Shown here: piece by piece, positions 19,188 through 27,221 of the stretch
Numbering within the stretch: position 1 is the first letter of the stretch
Layout: every line of letters begins with the position of its first letter
Source: Pseudomonas psychrophila HA-4
Lineage (GTDB): Bacteria > Pseudomonadota > Gammaproteobacteria > Pseudomonadales > Pseudomonadaceae
DNA length: 64,000 bases
Assembly: GCF_000282975.1 (NCBI RefSeq)
Contig: NZ_ALJC01000031.1
Coordinates: 62,001 to 126,000 of the forward strand
Reading direction: 5' to 3'
The notes under the pieces: generated by a model
Seen by the model: the letters and a program-made list of their open reading frames with translations, nothing else
The model's database searches: none
Told to the model about the DNA's origin: nothing
Position numbers and translations under genes: made by a program

Positions 19188-19289
19188 ATGACTGACCTAA
19201 CTATTCCAAAACCAACATTCAACCGCATAACTTCTGGCCCGGATAATTTTGGCTGGGCGCCCCTTGTATGGGCTTACCAGCCAGATTAG
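19188..19289 (+). CDS. 33-residue peptide, candidate precursor/scaffold of the PheS-like ligase
   Basis: Too short for most gene callers but well supported: AAGGA eight bases before ATG, a 5' hairpin, a strong terminator 22 bases after the TAG, and flanking by two functionally suggestive genes. The peptide has a Pro/Thr-rich, Lys/Arg-containing N-terminal half ending near SGPD (16-19) and an aromatic C-terminal half NFGWAPLVWAYQPD (20-33) with two Trp, one Tyr, one Phe. There is no Cys, and no signal or membrane segment. The leader-plus-core look suggests a RiPP-like precursor or a scaffold to which amino acids are added. Rare codons CTA and ATA are used. No homologue is known to me. Confidence 0.65.
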   Translation: MTDLTIPKPTFNRITSGPDNFGWAPLVWAYQPD

Positions 19290-19311
19290 TCACCGATAAA
19301 CCAATGCCTAT

Positions 19312-19350
19312 GTGAGTGCCTGAAATCCCACCAGCGGGCACTCACTTTTT
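19312..19350 (+). terminator. Strong terminator between the peptide gene and the M29-like gene
   Basis: GTGAGTGCC (19312-19320) pairs perfectly with GGCACTCAC (19337-19345), followed directly by TTTTT. It lies inside an apparent operon, so the downstream gene would be expressed by partial read-through, an arrangement common after small, abundantly made peptide genes. Confidence 0.85.
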
Positions 19351-19364
19351 CAGAGGATATGCGT

Positions 19365-20285
19365 GTGCCCAAAAAAATTGCGCCTCTAGACTTTAAGGAC
19401 ACTTGGGTTGTTTCTGACAATGACGATTTTCTTCAACAATGCACCGCTGCAGGCTTTAACACACAATCACTCAACCAAATCGAAAACCTCCCGGCCTGCA
19501 GTGTTGTGTTCTCATTTTGTAATGATGCAGCACGAAAAACATTCGACATAGCAAAGCATGCCTCAAATAAACAAAGCGTATTTTGCGCGACTCATGTTTT
19601 CGAACCATCAGTCAAAAGTGCACTTTATGGTTTATCACTCATCATGAAGAGCGATTTTTACGCTGCACTCCACAAGCAAAAACTCATTTTGGCTTTGCTG
19701 GATGCCCACACGCGGTTCGACATAAAGGGCCAACACTCAAACGCCAGCGTCGTGATTTCAGAAGATGCCACGCCCTACGCCATGATTGAAGAAGATATAA
19801 GCAGCAACTTCATTTATTCAGCCGCTGAATTTTTCGAAGTTCATTACGCCCATATGAATGCTCAGATTGCCTGTCCCTTTCAGTTCAGTGGACACTTAGC
19901 TATTTCAGGCATTCTTACTGTTCTCAGAAATAACCCACTCTTACCCGATAACGATTTAAAGCGAGCACTGGAACAATTAACGCTAGACGTGGCGCAACAC
20001 ACTGCACTATTGATTACAGAACAAAACATCATTACCTCGTTCAAAGTTAATCACATTGAGTACAGCACTTTACTTAAACACGCGGCAGGCTCTAGAGGGT
20101 TGAAACTGACAGAGTTTGCAGTCGGGGTTAATGACGCCATCGCCCCTTTTATTGATTACTCGATTAATTCCCAAATGAACGAGGGGATTAGCGGAATACA
20201 TGTTGCTCTGGGTGATGGATCGTCGGGCTATCACATCGATTTTCTATGCCCCGGTGCGGTGTTCAGCCCTACGCCACCCCTGTAG
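19365..20285 (+). CDS. M29 (aminopeptidase T)-like putative metallo-hydrolase
   Basis: About 306 residues; shorter than M29 aminopeptidases (~370-410). The last 60 residues match the M29 metal-site region: Glu in 'LTEFAVGVND' (250), Glu in 'NEGISG' (273), His in 'GIHVALGDG' (279), and His/Asp in 'YHIDF' (290, 292), the spacing of the dinuclear-metal ligands. The N-terminal two thirds are not recognisable. AGAGGA ends one base before ATG 19359, so I prefer GTG 19365, seven bases from it. Placed after the peptide and its terminator, it may trim or release a peptide-bound product. The catalytic claim is inferred from ligand spacing only; an alternative is a non-catalytic binding protein of the same fold. 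Confidence 0.6.
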   Translation: MPKKIAPLDFKDTWVVSDNDDFLQQCTAAGFNTQSLNQIENLPACSVVFSFCNDAARKTFDIAKHASNKQSVFCATHVFEPSVKSALYGLSLIMKSDFYAALHKQKLILALLDAHTRFDIKGQHSNASVVISEDATPYAMIEEDISSNFIYSAAEFFEVHYAHMNAQIACPFQFSGHLAISGILTVLRNNPLLPDNDLKRALEQLTLDVAQHTALLITEQNIITSFKVNHIEYSTLLKHAAGSRGLKLTEFAVGVNDAIAPFIDYSINSQMNEGISGIHVALGDGSSGYHIDFLCPGAVFSPTPPL

Positions 20286-20307
20286 TCGCTAGCTGCGGCT
20301 ACAGGGG
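20277..20307. terminator. Hairpin between convergent genes
   Basis: CCCCTGTAG (20277-20285, containing the stop codon of the M29-like gene) pairs with CTACAGGGG (20299-20307). The word TGTAGTCGCT is shared with the repeats at 2853 and 41407. No T-tract follows, so it is a hairpin or REP-type stop. Confidence 0.55.
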
Positions 20308-20317
20308 GAACAGCGGA

Positions 20318-22216
20318 TTACGACATCTGCATCCGGCGCTTTTCGGCCAGTTTGCTGCGCCCGTAAAGCACGATGATCGCCAGTATCGCTACGGCTTGTG
20401 CGCTCAGTGAGTAGGCGTCGGCATGAATGCCCAGCCAGTCGAACTCAAAGAACGGCACAGGCCTTGTGCCGAAGATCCCGGCTTCTTGCAGCGCTTTCAC
20501 ACCATGGCCCGCGAAGACGACTGACAAGGCACACAGCAACGCGGCGTTGATGCCAAAGAACAAGGCCAGTGGCAATTTCGCCGAGCCGCGCAGGATGATC
20601 CATGCCAGGCCGATCAATAGCACCAGCGCCGTGGCGCCGCCCGCCAGCACAGCGTTATGGCCTGCAGGGCCGGCTTGCAGCCATAAGGTTTCGTAAAACA
20701 GGATCACTTCGAACAGTTCGCGGTAGACCGAGAAGAACGCCAGTACCGCGAAACCAAATCGCCCACCGCCTTTAACCAAACTGCTTTTGATGTAATCCTG
20801 CCACGCGGCGGCATGGCGGCGGTCGTGCATCCACACACCCAGCCACAACACCATGACGCTGGCAAACAGCGCCGTGCAGCCTTCCAGCAGTTCACGCTGA
20901 GCACCGCTGACGTCAATCACATAGGCCGCCAGCGCCCAGGTCGCAAGGCCCGCGACCAAGGCCAGCATCCAGCCGATGTTGACGCTGCGTACCGCTGACT
21001 GCTGGCCAGTATTGCGCAAGAACGCCAATACAGCGGCCAAGACTAGAATTGCCTCAAGGCCTTCACGTAGCAAAATCAACAGGCCCGAGATGTAGCTCAG
21101 TGACCAGCTCAAACCATCGTTGCCGAGCAACCCGGCCGACTCTTTGAGCAAGGCTTTGGCCGTGTCCAGACGCTGTTCGACTTGCTCAATCGGCAAACCG
21201 TCCTGCAACGATTGCCGGTAAGCCATCAGGGCTTTTTCGGTAGTTTTACGTACGTTGCTGTCGACGTTGTCCAGCGAGCTTTCAACCAGCTCAAAACCTT
21301 CCAGATACGCAGCTACAGACAGGTCGTAGGCTTGTTCGCGATCACCTGCACGATAAGCCGCGAGGCTTTTATCGAGGGTTTCGCGGGTGTAATCGAGCAA
21401 CTGCGCCGGGCCACGCTTAACCTGAGGCGGCTGAGCACGCTGCGCACGGAATGTGGCGGCGGCCTGCGGGCCTTCAGCAGCTAACACTTCGCCGGGTGTC
21501 TGGCGGGCCAAATCGGCGAGGTTGTAGTTTTTATCAGCTTTGGTCGCCGCCGGATCAGCACTCAAACCGGCGACATAGGTGGCCAAGTCCCAGCGTTGGC
21601 GCTCATCCAACTGGTCGGCAAACGCTGGCATGTCTGTGCCTTCAACACCTAGCCCCAGCGTGTTGAAAATCGCGTAAAGGCTCAGGCGGTCTAGACGTGC
21701 TGCATCGCGCAGGTTGGCTGGCGGCGGTGTCATGCCCACGCTAGCCGGGCCATCACCTGCACCGGCTGCGCCGTGGCACACCGAACAATGCTGTGCATAC
21801 AGCGGCGCACCGCGGGTTGGGTCAGGGGTAATAACCGGCGCCTGACTGACTTCGTAGGCGACGGCGAGTTTGGCGCCTAGCTGGCGCGCCGCACGGGCGA
21901 CGCTAGCGCCGTCTTCACGTTGTTCTATAGCCGATTGCAGGGCATTGACACCCTGCGCCAGTTGCGCGCGCTCAGGGCGTTCTGGCAAATCAGCAATCAG
22001 GCCCTTGAGAACCGTCAAAAACTCTAACTGCTCGCGGTATTCGGTTTCGTCGATGACCTTGCCGTCTTCAACCGTAGGCGGATAGTCCGCCCCAATGTAG
22101 TCAATAAGGTGCAGCGCTTGAGAGGCACCTTCGGGGGAGTTGGCAGACACTGCAAAGCTGCACAACGCGAGCACTGGCACTATCAACCAGGCCAAAAAAC
22201 GCGAGCGGGCGGTCAT
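20318..22216 (-). CDS. Cytochrome c / FTR1 family iron permease fusion
   Basis: 632 residues. A signal peptide (~1-25) is followed by a periplasmic part with a c-type haem site CSVCH (144-148) and a later Met ligand region 'GTDMPAFAD', then an FTR1 permease domain with seven membrane segments. The iron-permease REGLE motif 'LLREGLEAILVLA' and the second 'YRELFEVILFYETL' are intact. FTR1 systems take up ferrous iron after oxidation, usually with a separate oxidase or periplasmic EfeO; here the cytochrome is fused and no EfeO/EfeB neighbours exist. ATG 22216 is chosen since it begins the signal peptide. Confidence 0.92.
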   Translation of the reverse strand: MTARSRFLAWLIVPVLALCSFAVSANSPEGASQALHLIDYIGADYPPTVEDGKVIDETEYREQLEFLTVLKGLIADLPERPERAQLAQGVNALQSAIEQREDGASVARAARQLGAKLAVAYEVSQAPVITPDPTRGAPLYAQHCSVCHGAAGAGDGPASVGMTPPPANLRDAARLDRLSLYAIFNTLGLGVEGTDMPAFADQLDERQRWDLATYVAGLSADPAATKADKNYNLADLARQTPGEVLAAEGPQAAATFRAQRAQPPQVKRGPAQLLDYTRETLDKSLAAYRAGDREQAYDLSVAAYLEGFELVESSLDNVDSNVRKTTEKALMAYRQSLQDGLPIEQVEQRLDTAKALLKESAGLLGNDGLSWSLSYISGLLILLREGLEAILVLAAVLAFLRNTGQQSAVRSVNIGWMLALVAGLATWALAAYVIDVSGAQRELLEGCTALFASVMVLWLGVWMHDRRHAAAWQDYIKSSLVKGGGRFGFAVLAFFSVYRELFEVILFYETLWLQAGPAGHNAVLAGGATALVLLIGLAWIILRGSAKLPLALFFGINAALLCALSVVFAGHGVKALQEAGIFGTRPVPFFEFDWLGIHADAYSLSAQAVAILAIIVLYGRSKLAEKRRMQMS

Positions 22217-22282
22217 TAATACATCCGGACGGAAATGAGAAGTAACACATTGTTCACTTCCCATGACCTCGACTCAAGATTT

Positions 22283-22915
22283 TTAGGTGGTAGCGCGGTG
22301 CAACGTCGCAAGAAAACCGGCGGCACCCAAAAACAAACCCGCAAAGGTTCGGTTCATGCGGCGTTGCTGTTTAGGCGTGCGCAGCAGACGCAGCACCTTA
22401 GCCGCCAAACCTGTGTACCCCGCCATGACGATCAGGTCGACACCGATCATGGTCACGCCTAGCGTGAGGTATTGGCTAATCAGCGGTGCGTGAGGGTCTA
22501 CAAACTGCGGCAATACCGCGAGCATGAAGACCAATGCTTTAGGGTTGCTGACGTTGACCAGAAAGCCGCGAAAGATCAGCGCCAGCGGCTTGCCGATGGG
22601 GCGGATGGCGGCATCATCGTTGAGGTCAGTTGGCAGGGCGCGCCATTGTTTGACCGCCAGGTAGACCAGATAGGCCACACCGAACCATTTGATCGCGTAG
22701 AAGGCGGTGGATGAGGCGGCAAGGACGGCGCCGACACCGGCGGCGATAATCGCTATTTGCAGCGCCAGCCCCAGTTGCAGGCCTAATGCATTCCAGTAGC
22801 CGCGCCAGAAGCCGTATTGCAAGCCACACGACATCGAAGCAATGGCGCCCGCGCCAGGAGACAGGCTGATGACCCAACAGGCAGCAAAAAAGGCCAACCA
22901 CGTTTCCAACGACAT
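22283..22915 (-). CDS. LysE family amino-acid exporter
   Basis: 210 residues, six hydrophobic segments and the RhtB/LysE opening 'WVISLSPGAGAIASMS' (GxGxxx segment of the first helix) and 'VNVSNPKALVFMLAVLPQF', a family hallmark. Exports amino acids or homoserine lactone-like compounds; substrate unknown. ATG 22915 has GAGGTG six bases upstream; the longer frame to 23140 runs through a REP element and is not coding. Confidence 0.92.
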   Translation of the reverse strand: MSLETWLAFFAACWVISLSPGAGAIASMSCGLQYGFWRGYWNALGLQLGLALQIAIIAAGVGAVLAASSTAFYAIKWFGVAYLVYLAVKQWRALPTDLNDDAAIRPIGKPLALIFRGFLVNVSNPKALVFMLAVLPQFVDPHAPLISQYLTLGVTMIGVDLIVMAGYTGLAAKVLRLLRTPKQQRRMNRTFAGLFLGAAGFLATLHRATT

Positions 22916-22998
22916 CGTGCACCTCGGACAAAAGTTGTAACAAGTCGTTAAGCTAATGGGCTGGATGAAAATTGACCAGATTTTTTTGCTGACATTCC

Positions 22999-23053
22999 CT
23001 GTAGGAACGAGCTTGCCTCGCGATCTTTTGATCGTTAAAAGATCGCAAGGAGG
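22999..23053. repeat. REP-like palindrome
   Basis: GAGCTTGCCTCGCGATCTTTTGATCGTTAAAAGATCGCAAGG-type dyad (split here for length: left arm core CGCGATCTTTT, right arm AAAAGATCG) shares its core with the repeats at 886, 11360 and 36150. It lies between two genes read on the minus strand. Confidence 0.7.
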
Positions 23054-23060
23054 CGTGTAT

Positions 23061-23618
23061 TTAGATGTCGCCTTCGCGCCAGCGACGTACGGAGCGTTGG
23101 AAGAACAGGCTGTTGGGGACTTGCACCATGCTGCTGCCACTGCCCGCTTCTGCAGGCTCGATCAGGGTGGTGTAAAGCAGGTTGATCGCAACGACCCGGC
23201 CTTTGACGCCCGGTTTGTCGAGGGTGTCGAGCAATTCCACCACATCGCCAATGCGGAACGGGCCCACGGTGAAGATCAATACGGCGCACAGCAGGTTGGA
23301 CAGCACGCTCCACATCGCGAAGAAGGCTATGGCCGCAACGGCCACAAACCCCGAGAGCGCGGTCCACAACACGGTGGCCGAGACGCCTAGACGCTCAAGG
23401 ACGACGATCACTGCACTGCCCATGATGAACCAGCGCAAACCACCCCGCAGCGGCATCATCAACTGCGGCGGGAACGGGTAACGCTCACTGAGTCGGGTCA
23501 GGAATCGTGCGACGAAGCGCTGCGAGAAATACCCTGCAAGCAGGATCAGCAAGATCTGTAAGCCAAGCCACAGTGGTGCAATCAGCTCGGCCGGGACCGG
23601 CAAGTTGAGCGATTCCAT
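23061..23618 (-). CDS. Small mechanosensitive channel protein (MscS family)
   Basis: 185 residues with three hydrophobic segments followed by the MscS pore helix and beta domain: 'TALSGFVAVAAIAFFAMWSVLSN' region and 'FRIGDVVELLDTLDKPGVKGRV'. It is shorter than MscS (286) because it ends soon after the beta domain ('VQVPNSLFF'). Opens under membrane tension to release solutes. Its ATG shares a base with the stop of the upstream ABC-F gene (TGATG), indicating co-translation. Confidence 0.88.
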   Translation of the reverse strand: MESLNLPVPAELIAPLWLGLQILLILLAGYFSQRFVARFLTRLSERYPFPPQLMMPLRGGLRWFIMGSAVIVVLERLGVSATVLWTALSGFVAVAAIAFFAMWSVLSNLLCAVLIFTVGPFRIGDVVELLDTLDKPGVKGRVVAINLLYTTLIEPAEAGSGSSMVQVPNSLFFQRSVRRWREGDI

Positions 23619-25528
23619 CAGGACAGGGCTTCCAGCTCAGCTTGCAAAGTTTCAAGCAGTTCCAAGGCTTCCATCCAGCGCTCTTCGAGTTGGCCCTCGA
23701 GCACTTTGAGCTTGGCCTGATCAGCTAGCAGCTCGCGCAACTCGTCTTTGCGTGCCGCCTCGTAGACACCACTGTCGCCTAGGCTAGCTTCAATTTTGGC
23801 GAGCTTTTCGTTGACCTTGCCCAACTCGCTTTCGAGCTTGTCGGCTTCGCGCTTGTGCGGTGCCAACTGCTGGCGCAAGGCTGCGGCGGCCTGACGCTGT
23901 GCCTTTTTATCGGTCTTGTCAGGGTTGATCACGGTGTTGCTCACCGGCGCGTTGCGCAGGCGGTAATCGGCCAGCCAGCGGGCGTAGTCTTCGAGGTCGC
24001 CGTCGAATTCCTGCACCTTGCCATCGGCGACCAATAAGAACTCGTCGGTGGTGCTTTTGAGCAAGTGTCGATCGTGAGAGACCACCAATACCGCGCCGCT
24101 GAACTCTTGCAGGGCCATGGTCAGGGCCAAGCGCATTTCGAGGTCAAGGTGGTTGGTGGGTTCGTCGAGCAGCAGCAGGTTCGGCCGGCCCCACGCAATC
24201 AGCGCAAGTGCCAGACGGGCTTTTTCGCCGCCCGAGAAGTTCAGCACCGGCTCGTCGATGCGCGCACCCCGAAAGTCGAAACCACCCAGGAAGTCACGCA
24301 GGGTTTGCTCTCGTTCGGTCGGCGCCAGGCGCTGCATGTGCAGCAATGGGCTGGCCTTGGAGTCCAGCGAGTCGAGTTGGTGCTGGGCAAAGTAGCCCAC
24401 CACCAGGTTTTCGCCACGGGCCAAACGACCCGACAGTGGCTCAAGTTCGCCCGCCAGGTTTTTGATCAGGGTCGATTTACCGGCACCGTTCGGGCCGAGC
24501 AAGCCAATCCGCGCGCCCGGAACCAACTGCAACTTGACCTTCTCAAGGATAGTTTTGTCGCCGTAACCCAAGCGTGCGTCCGACAAGTCGAGCAGCGGGC
24601 TGGACAGTTTGACCGCCTCGCGGAACACAAAATCGAACGGTGAGTCGACGTGGGCCGCGCTCAGTTCTTCCATGCGCTCAAGGGCCTTGATCCGGCTCTG
24701 CGCCTGACGCGCCTTGGTGGCTTGGGCCTTAAAGCGGGCAATGTAGCTTTCCATGTGTGCACGTTGCGCCTGTTGCTTCTCGTAGGCCTGTTGCTGCTGG
24801 GCCAGACGTTCGGCGCGGGCGCGTTCAAAAGCGCTGTAACCCCCACGGTAGAGGGTGATTTTGCGCTGATCAACGTGAGCAATGTTATCGACCACGGCAT
24901 CGAGGAAATCCCGGTCGTGGGAGATCAACAGCAAGGTACCGGGATAACTTTTGAGGAAGTCTTCGAGCCACAGAATGGCGTCGAGGTCCAAGTGGTTGGT
25001 CGGTTCGTCGAGCAACAACAGGTCGGACGGGCACATCAGAGCCTGCGCCAGGTTGAGGCGCATGCGCCAGCCACCGGAGAAGTCGGCAACCGGACGGTCC
25101 ATTTGTTCGTTGGTAAACCCCAAACCAGCGAGCATTTTTCGCGCACGGGCATCGGCGGTGTAGCCGTCGGCGCTATCCAGCTCGGCGTGCCAACGGGCCT
25201 GTGCGGCTCCGTCTTGGTCGGCTTCAGCCTGCGCGAGGTTGGCTTGAACCTCGCGCAAACGCTGGTCGCCATCGAGCACGTAGTCGATCGCAATACGGTC
25301 GAGCGTGTCGATTTCTTGCCGCATGTGGGCAATCCGCCAGTCGGCCGGTAGCAGACAATCCCCGGAATCAGGCGTCAACTCACCCAGCAGCAAGGCGAAC
25401 AAAGTGGATTTACCGGCGCCATTGGCGCCGACCAAACCGGCTTTGTGGCCGGCGTGCAGGGTCAGCTCGGCGTCTTCTAGCAGACGTTGCGGGCCACGCT
25501 GTAAAGTCAGGTTCTGAAGTCGGATCAT
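23618..25528 (-). CDS. yheS: ABC-F family ATPase (YheS-like)
   Basis: 636 residues with two ABC domains in tandem and no membrane part: Walker A sequences 'GANGAGKST' and 'GPNGAGKST', signatures 'FSGGWRMRLNLAQAL' and 'FSGGEKARLALALI', and a charged coiled-coil tail. The inter-domain linker is the ABC-F P-site tRNA interaction motif region ('KARQAQSRIKALERM'). ABC-F proteins act on ribosomes to relieve stalls. Length and the tail match YheS. Start ATG 25528 begins MIRLQNLTL; the upstream frame is non-coding. Confidence 0.93.
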   Translation of the reverse strand: MIRLQNLTLQRGPQRLLEDAELTLHAGHKAGLVGANGAGKSTLFALLLGELTPDSGDCLLPADWRIAHMRQEIDTLDRIAIDYVLDGDQRLREVQANLAQAEADQDGAAQARWHAELDSADGYTADARARKMLAGLGFTNEQMDRPVADFSGGWRMRLNLAQALMCPSDLLLLDEPTNHLDLDAILWLEDFLKSYPGTLLLISHDRDFLDAVVDNIAHVDQRKITLYRGGYSAFERARAERLAQQQQAYEKQQAQRAHMESYIARFKAQATKARQAQSRIKALERMEELSAAHVDSPFDFVFREAVKLSSPLLDLSDARLGYGDKTILEKVKLQLVPGARIGLLGPNGAGKSTLIKNLAGELEPLSGRLARGENLVVGYFAQHQLDSLDSKASPLLHMQRLAPTEREQTLRDFLGGFDFRGARIDEPVLNFSGGEKARLALALIAWGRPNLLLLDEPTNHLDLEMRLALTMALQEFSGAVLVVSHDRHLLKSTTDEFLLVADGKVQEFDGDLEDYARWLADYRLRNAPVSNTVINPDKTDKKAQRQAAAALRQQLAPHKREADKLESELGKVNEKLAKIEASLGDSGVYEAARKDELRELLADQAKLKVLEGQLEERWMEALELLETLQAELEALS

Positions 25529-25578
25529 AATGGCGGCGGAGTCTACCAGCTTCCCTCTCAACTGGCGCGAATTGCACT

Positions 25579-26043
25579 ATGCAGACTGATCTGTGGAATT
25601 ACTGTTTGAAGGCCTATGCCCTCCCCGGGATTGAGCACGCGTGTTTACGCCTGCAAAGCCAGGGCCTGGATGTGTGCCTGTTGATGTGCGCCGCGTGGCT
25701 GGAACACCGCAACGTGGGCTATGACGAAGCGCGTCTTGAGTGCTTAAGAGCCCTCGCCCAACCATGGCAACGTAACGTGGTGCAACCTTTGCGCGAGTTA
25801 CGTACGCAATGGCGCGAAGCGGCCACGCACGATGAAGCGCTATCGGCGTTACGCGAACAGGTCAAAGGGTTGGAGTTAGAGGCGGAGCGAACCTTATTGC
25901 GGCGGCTGGAGTCGGCAACCCAGCAATGGTTGCCAACCCAATCGCAAAGCAGCTGCGATTGGCTGCAAAGGATGGCAGACAGTGTCGACCACCCTGATTA
26001 CGACGCGCTGCAAAAGCTGCGCGCCGCAATCAATCACGCTTAG
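25579..26043 (+). CDS. TIGR02444 family (DUF2390) protein
   Basis: 154 residues, mainly helical and soluble, opening 'LWNYCLKAYALPGIEHACL', a pattern I know from the TIGR02444 family of pseudomonad proteins. Function unknown. It diverges from the ABC-F gene and its end overlaps the algP end by four bases. A ribosome binding site is not obvious. Confidence 0.8.
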   Translation: MQTDLWNYCLKAYALPGIEHACLRLQSQGLDVCLLMCAAWLEHRNVGYDEARLECLRALAQPWQRNVVQPLRELRTQWREAATHDEALSALREQVKGLELEAERTLLRRLESATQQWLPTQSQSSCDWLQRMADSVDHPDYDALQKLRAAINHA

Positions 26044-26984
26044 GAAGCGCTGGAAGGGGTCGTAGCCGGGGTTGCAGCAGACGCCGCCGAAGCGGGCGCA
26101 GCAGCAGAAGCCGCAGGCGTGGCAGCTGGCGCTGTAGTGGCCTTGGCAGGAGCAGCAGCGGGCTTGGCAGCAGGCTTTCTAACCGCTGGTTTGACAGCGG
26201 GTTTAACCGGGGCTTTCGCTGCGCTTGCAGCAGGTTTGGCAGCAGCAGGCTTGGCGGCTGGTTTTGCCACAGCGGGTTTGGCCGCTGCCGGTTTTGCTGC
26301 AGCTGTTTTAGCGGCAGGCTTAGTCGGCGCTTTGGCAGCCACCGGTTTAGCGGCTACAGGCTTGGCCGCTGGTTTGGCAGCAGCTGTTCTAGCGGCGGCT
26401 GGCTTGGCTGCAGGGGCTTTGGTCGCAGCGGGTTTTGCGGCAGGCTTTTGTGCCGGTGCTTTAGCGGCTGGCTTGGCGGCTGCTTTTACCGGGGCTTTGG
26501 CTGGCGCTTTAGCAGCAGTCTTGGCGGCGGTTTTAGCGGGAGCTTTAGGAGCAGGTTTTTTGGCGCTGGTTGCAGGCTTAGCGTCACGAGTCGACAGAGC
26601 CTTGCCAACAGCCTCTTTAACACGGCCAATACCTTGGGCCAGTTTCAGGCTTTCTTGAGCGTCACGCTTGAGTTGCAGGATGTAGCTGCGCGTTTCGGTC
26701 TGGCGCTCTTTGAGCGAATCGAGCACGTCTTCAAGCTCTTTCACCACAGACTTGGCTTTGGTCTGTGCCTTGGACTTGCCTGCATGTGCAGCGTCTTGCA
26801 GTTTTTCACGCGACTTGTGCAGTTTTTCCTGAGCTTTGCCGCGCTGTTTTTCAAGTTTGGCCAGCAGCTTCTCAGCATCAGCCAGCGCTTGGGAACAAGC
26901 GCTTTCCAAATGCTCAAGCAGGCTGCCTGAGAGTTGTTGGAGCAGGTGCAACGGCGTGTTAACAGACTTCTTGTTGGCCGACAT
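26040..26984 (-). CDS. algP: AlgP, histone-like Lys/Pro/Ala-repeat protein
   Basis: 314 residues. The first ~135 form a charged coiled coil ('LEKQRGKAQEKLHKSREKLQ'); the rest is a low-complexity tail of AAKPAAKP-type repeats like histone H1. In P. aeruginosa AlgP (AlgR3) affects alginate gene transcription and probably compacts DNA. GAGGT lies six bases before the ATG. The repetitive DNA (26100-26570) is likely to vary in length between strains by recombination or slippage. Assignment is secure from coiled coil plus repeat and its neighbours. Confidence 0.95.
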   Translation of the reverse strand: MSANKKSVNTPLHLLQQLSGSLLEHLESACSQALADAEKLLAKLEKQRGKAQEKLHKSREKLQDAAHAGKSKAQTKAKSVVKELEDVLDSLKERQTETRSYILQLKRDAQESLKLAQGIGRVKEAVGKALSTRDAKPATSAKKPAPKAPAKTAAKTAAKAPAKAPVKAAAKPAAKAPAQKPAAKPAATKAPAAKPAAARTAAAKPAAKPVAAKPVAAKAPTKPAAKTAAAKPAAAKPAVAKPAAKPAAAKPAASAAKAPVKPAVKPAVRKPAAKPAAAPAKATTAPAATPAASAAAPASAASAATPATTPSSAS

Positions 26985-27221
26985 GGTTTACCTCCTGGCT
27001 GAAGTGAGTGCGGCTCATACTAGACCTCTGCAAGAACCGCCGCTAGATCATGTTGACACTAACCATAGCCACGGGTTGCATGGCGTTGCAAAAGGTTGTG
27101 CTGGATCAATCTTTAAATCTGTTCGGTGCTAATTTTTGCAGCCGCTTCAACATCTTTCAAAGCCCTGAATAAAACCTCGGATGTTGGCATAATCGCTCGC
27201 ACTTCAGGCCGGAGAGTGCCC

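Noticed and set aside
19188..19289. 33-residue peptide as an attenuation leader
   Set aside because: No cluster of a single regulatory amino-acid codon is present and the terminator has no visible alternative antiterminator pairing; a precursor or scaffold fits better, though not excluded.
26119..26658. Ala/Gly/Leu-rich hydrophobic frame opposite algP
   Set aside because: Product of the complementary repeat code of algP; looks like a membrane protein only because of the repeat.
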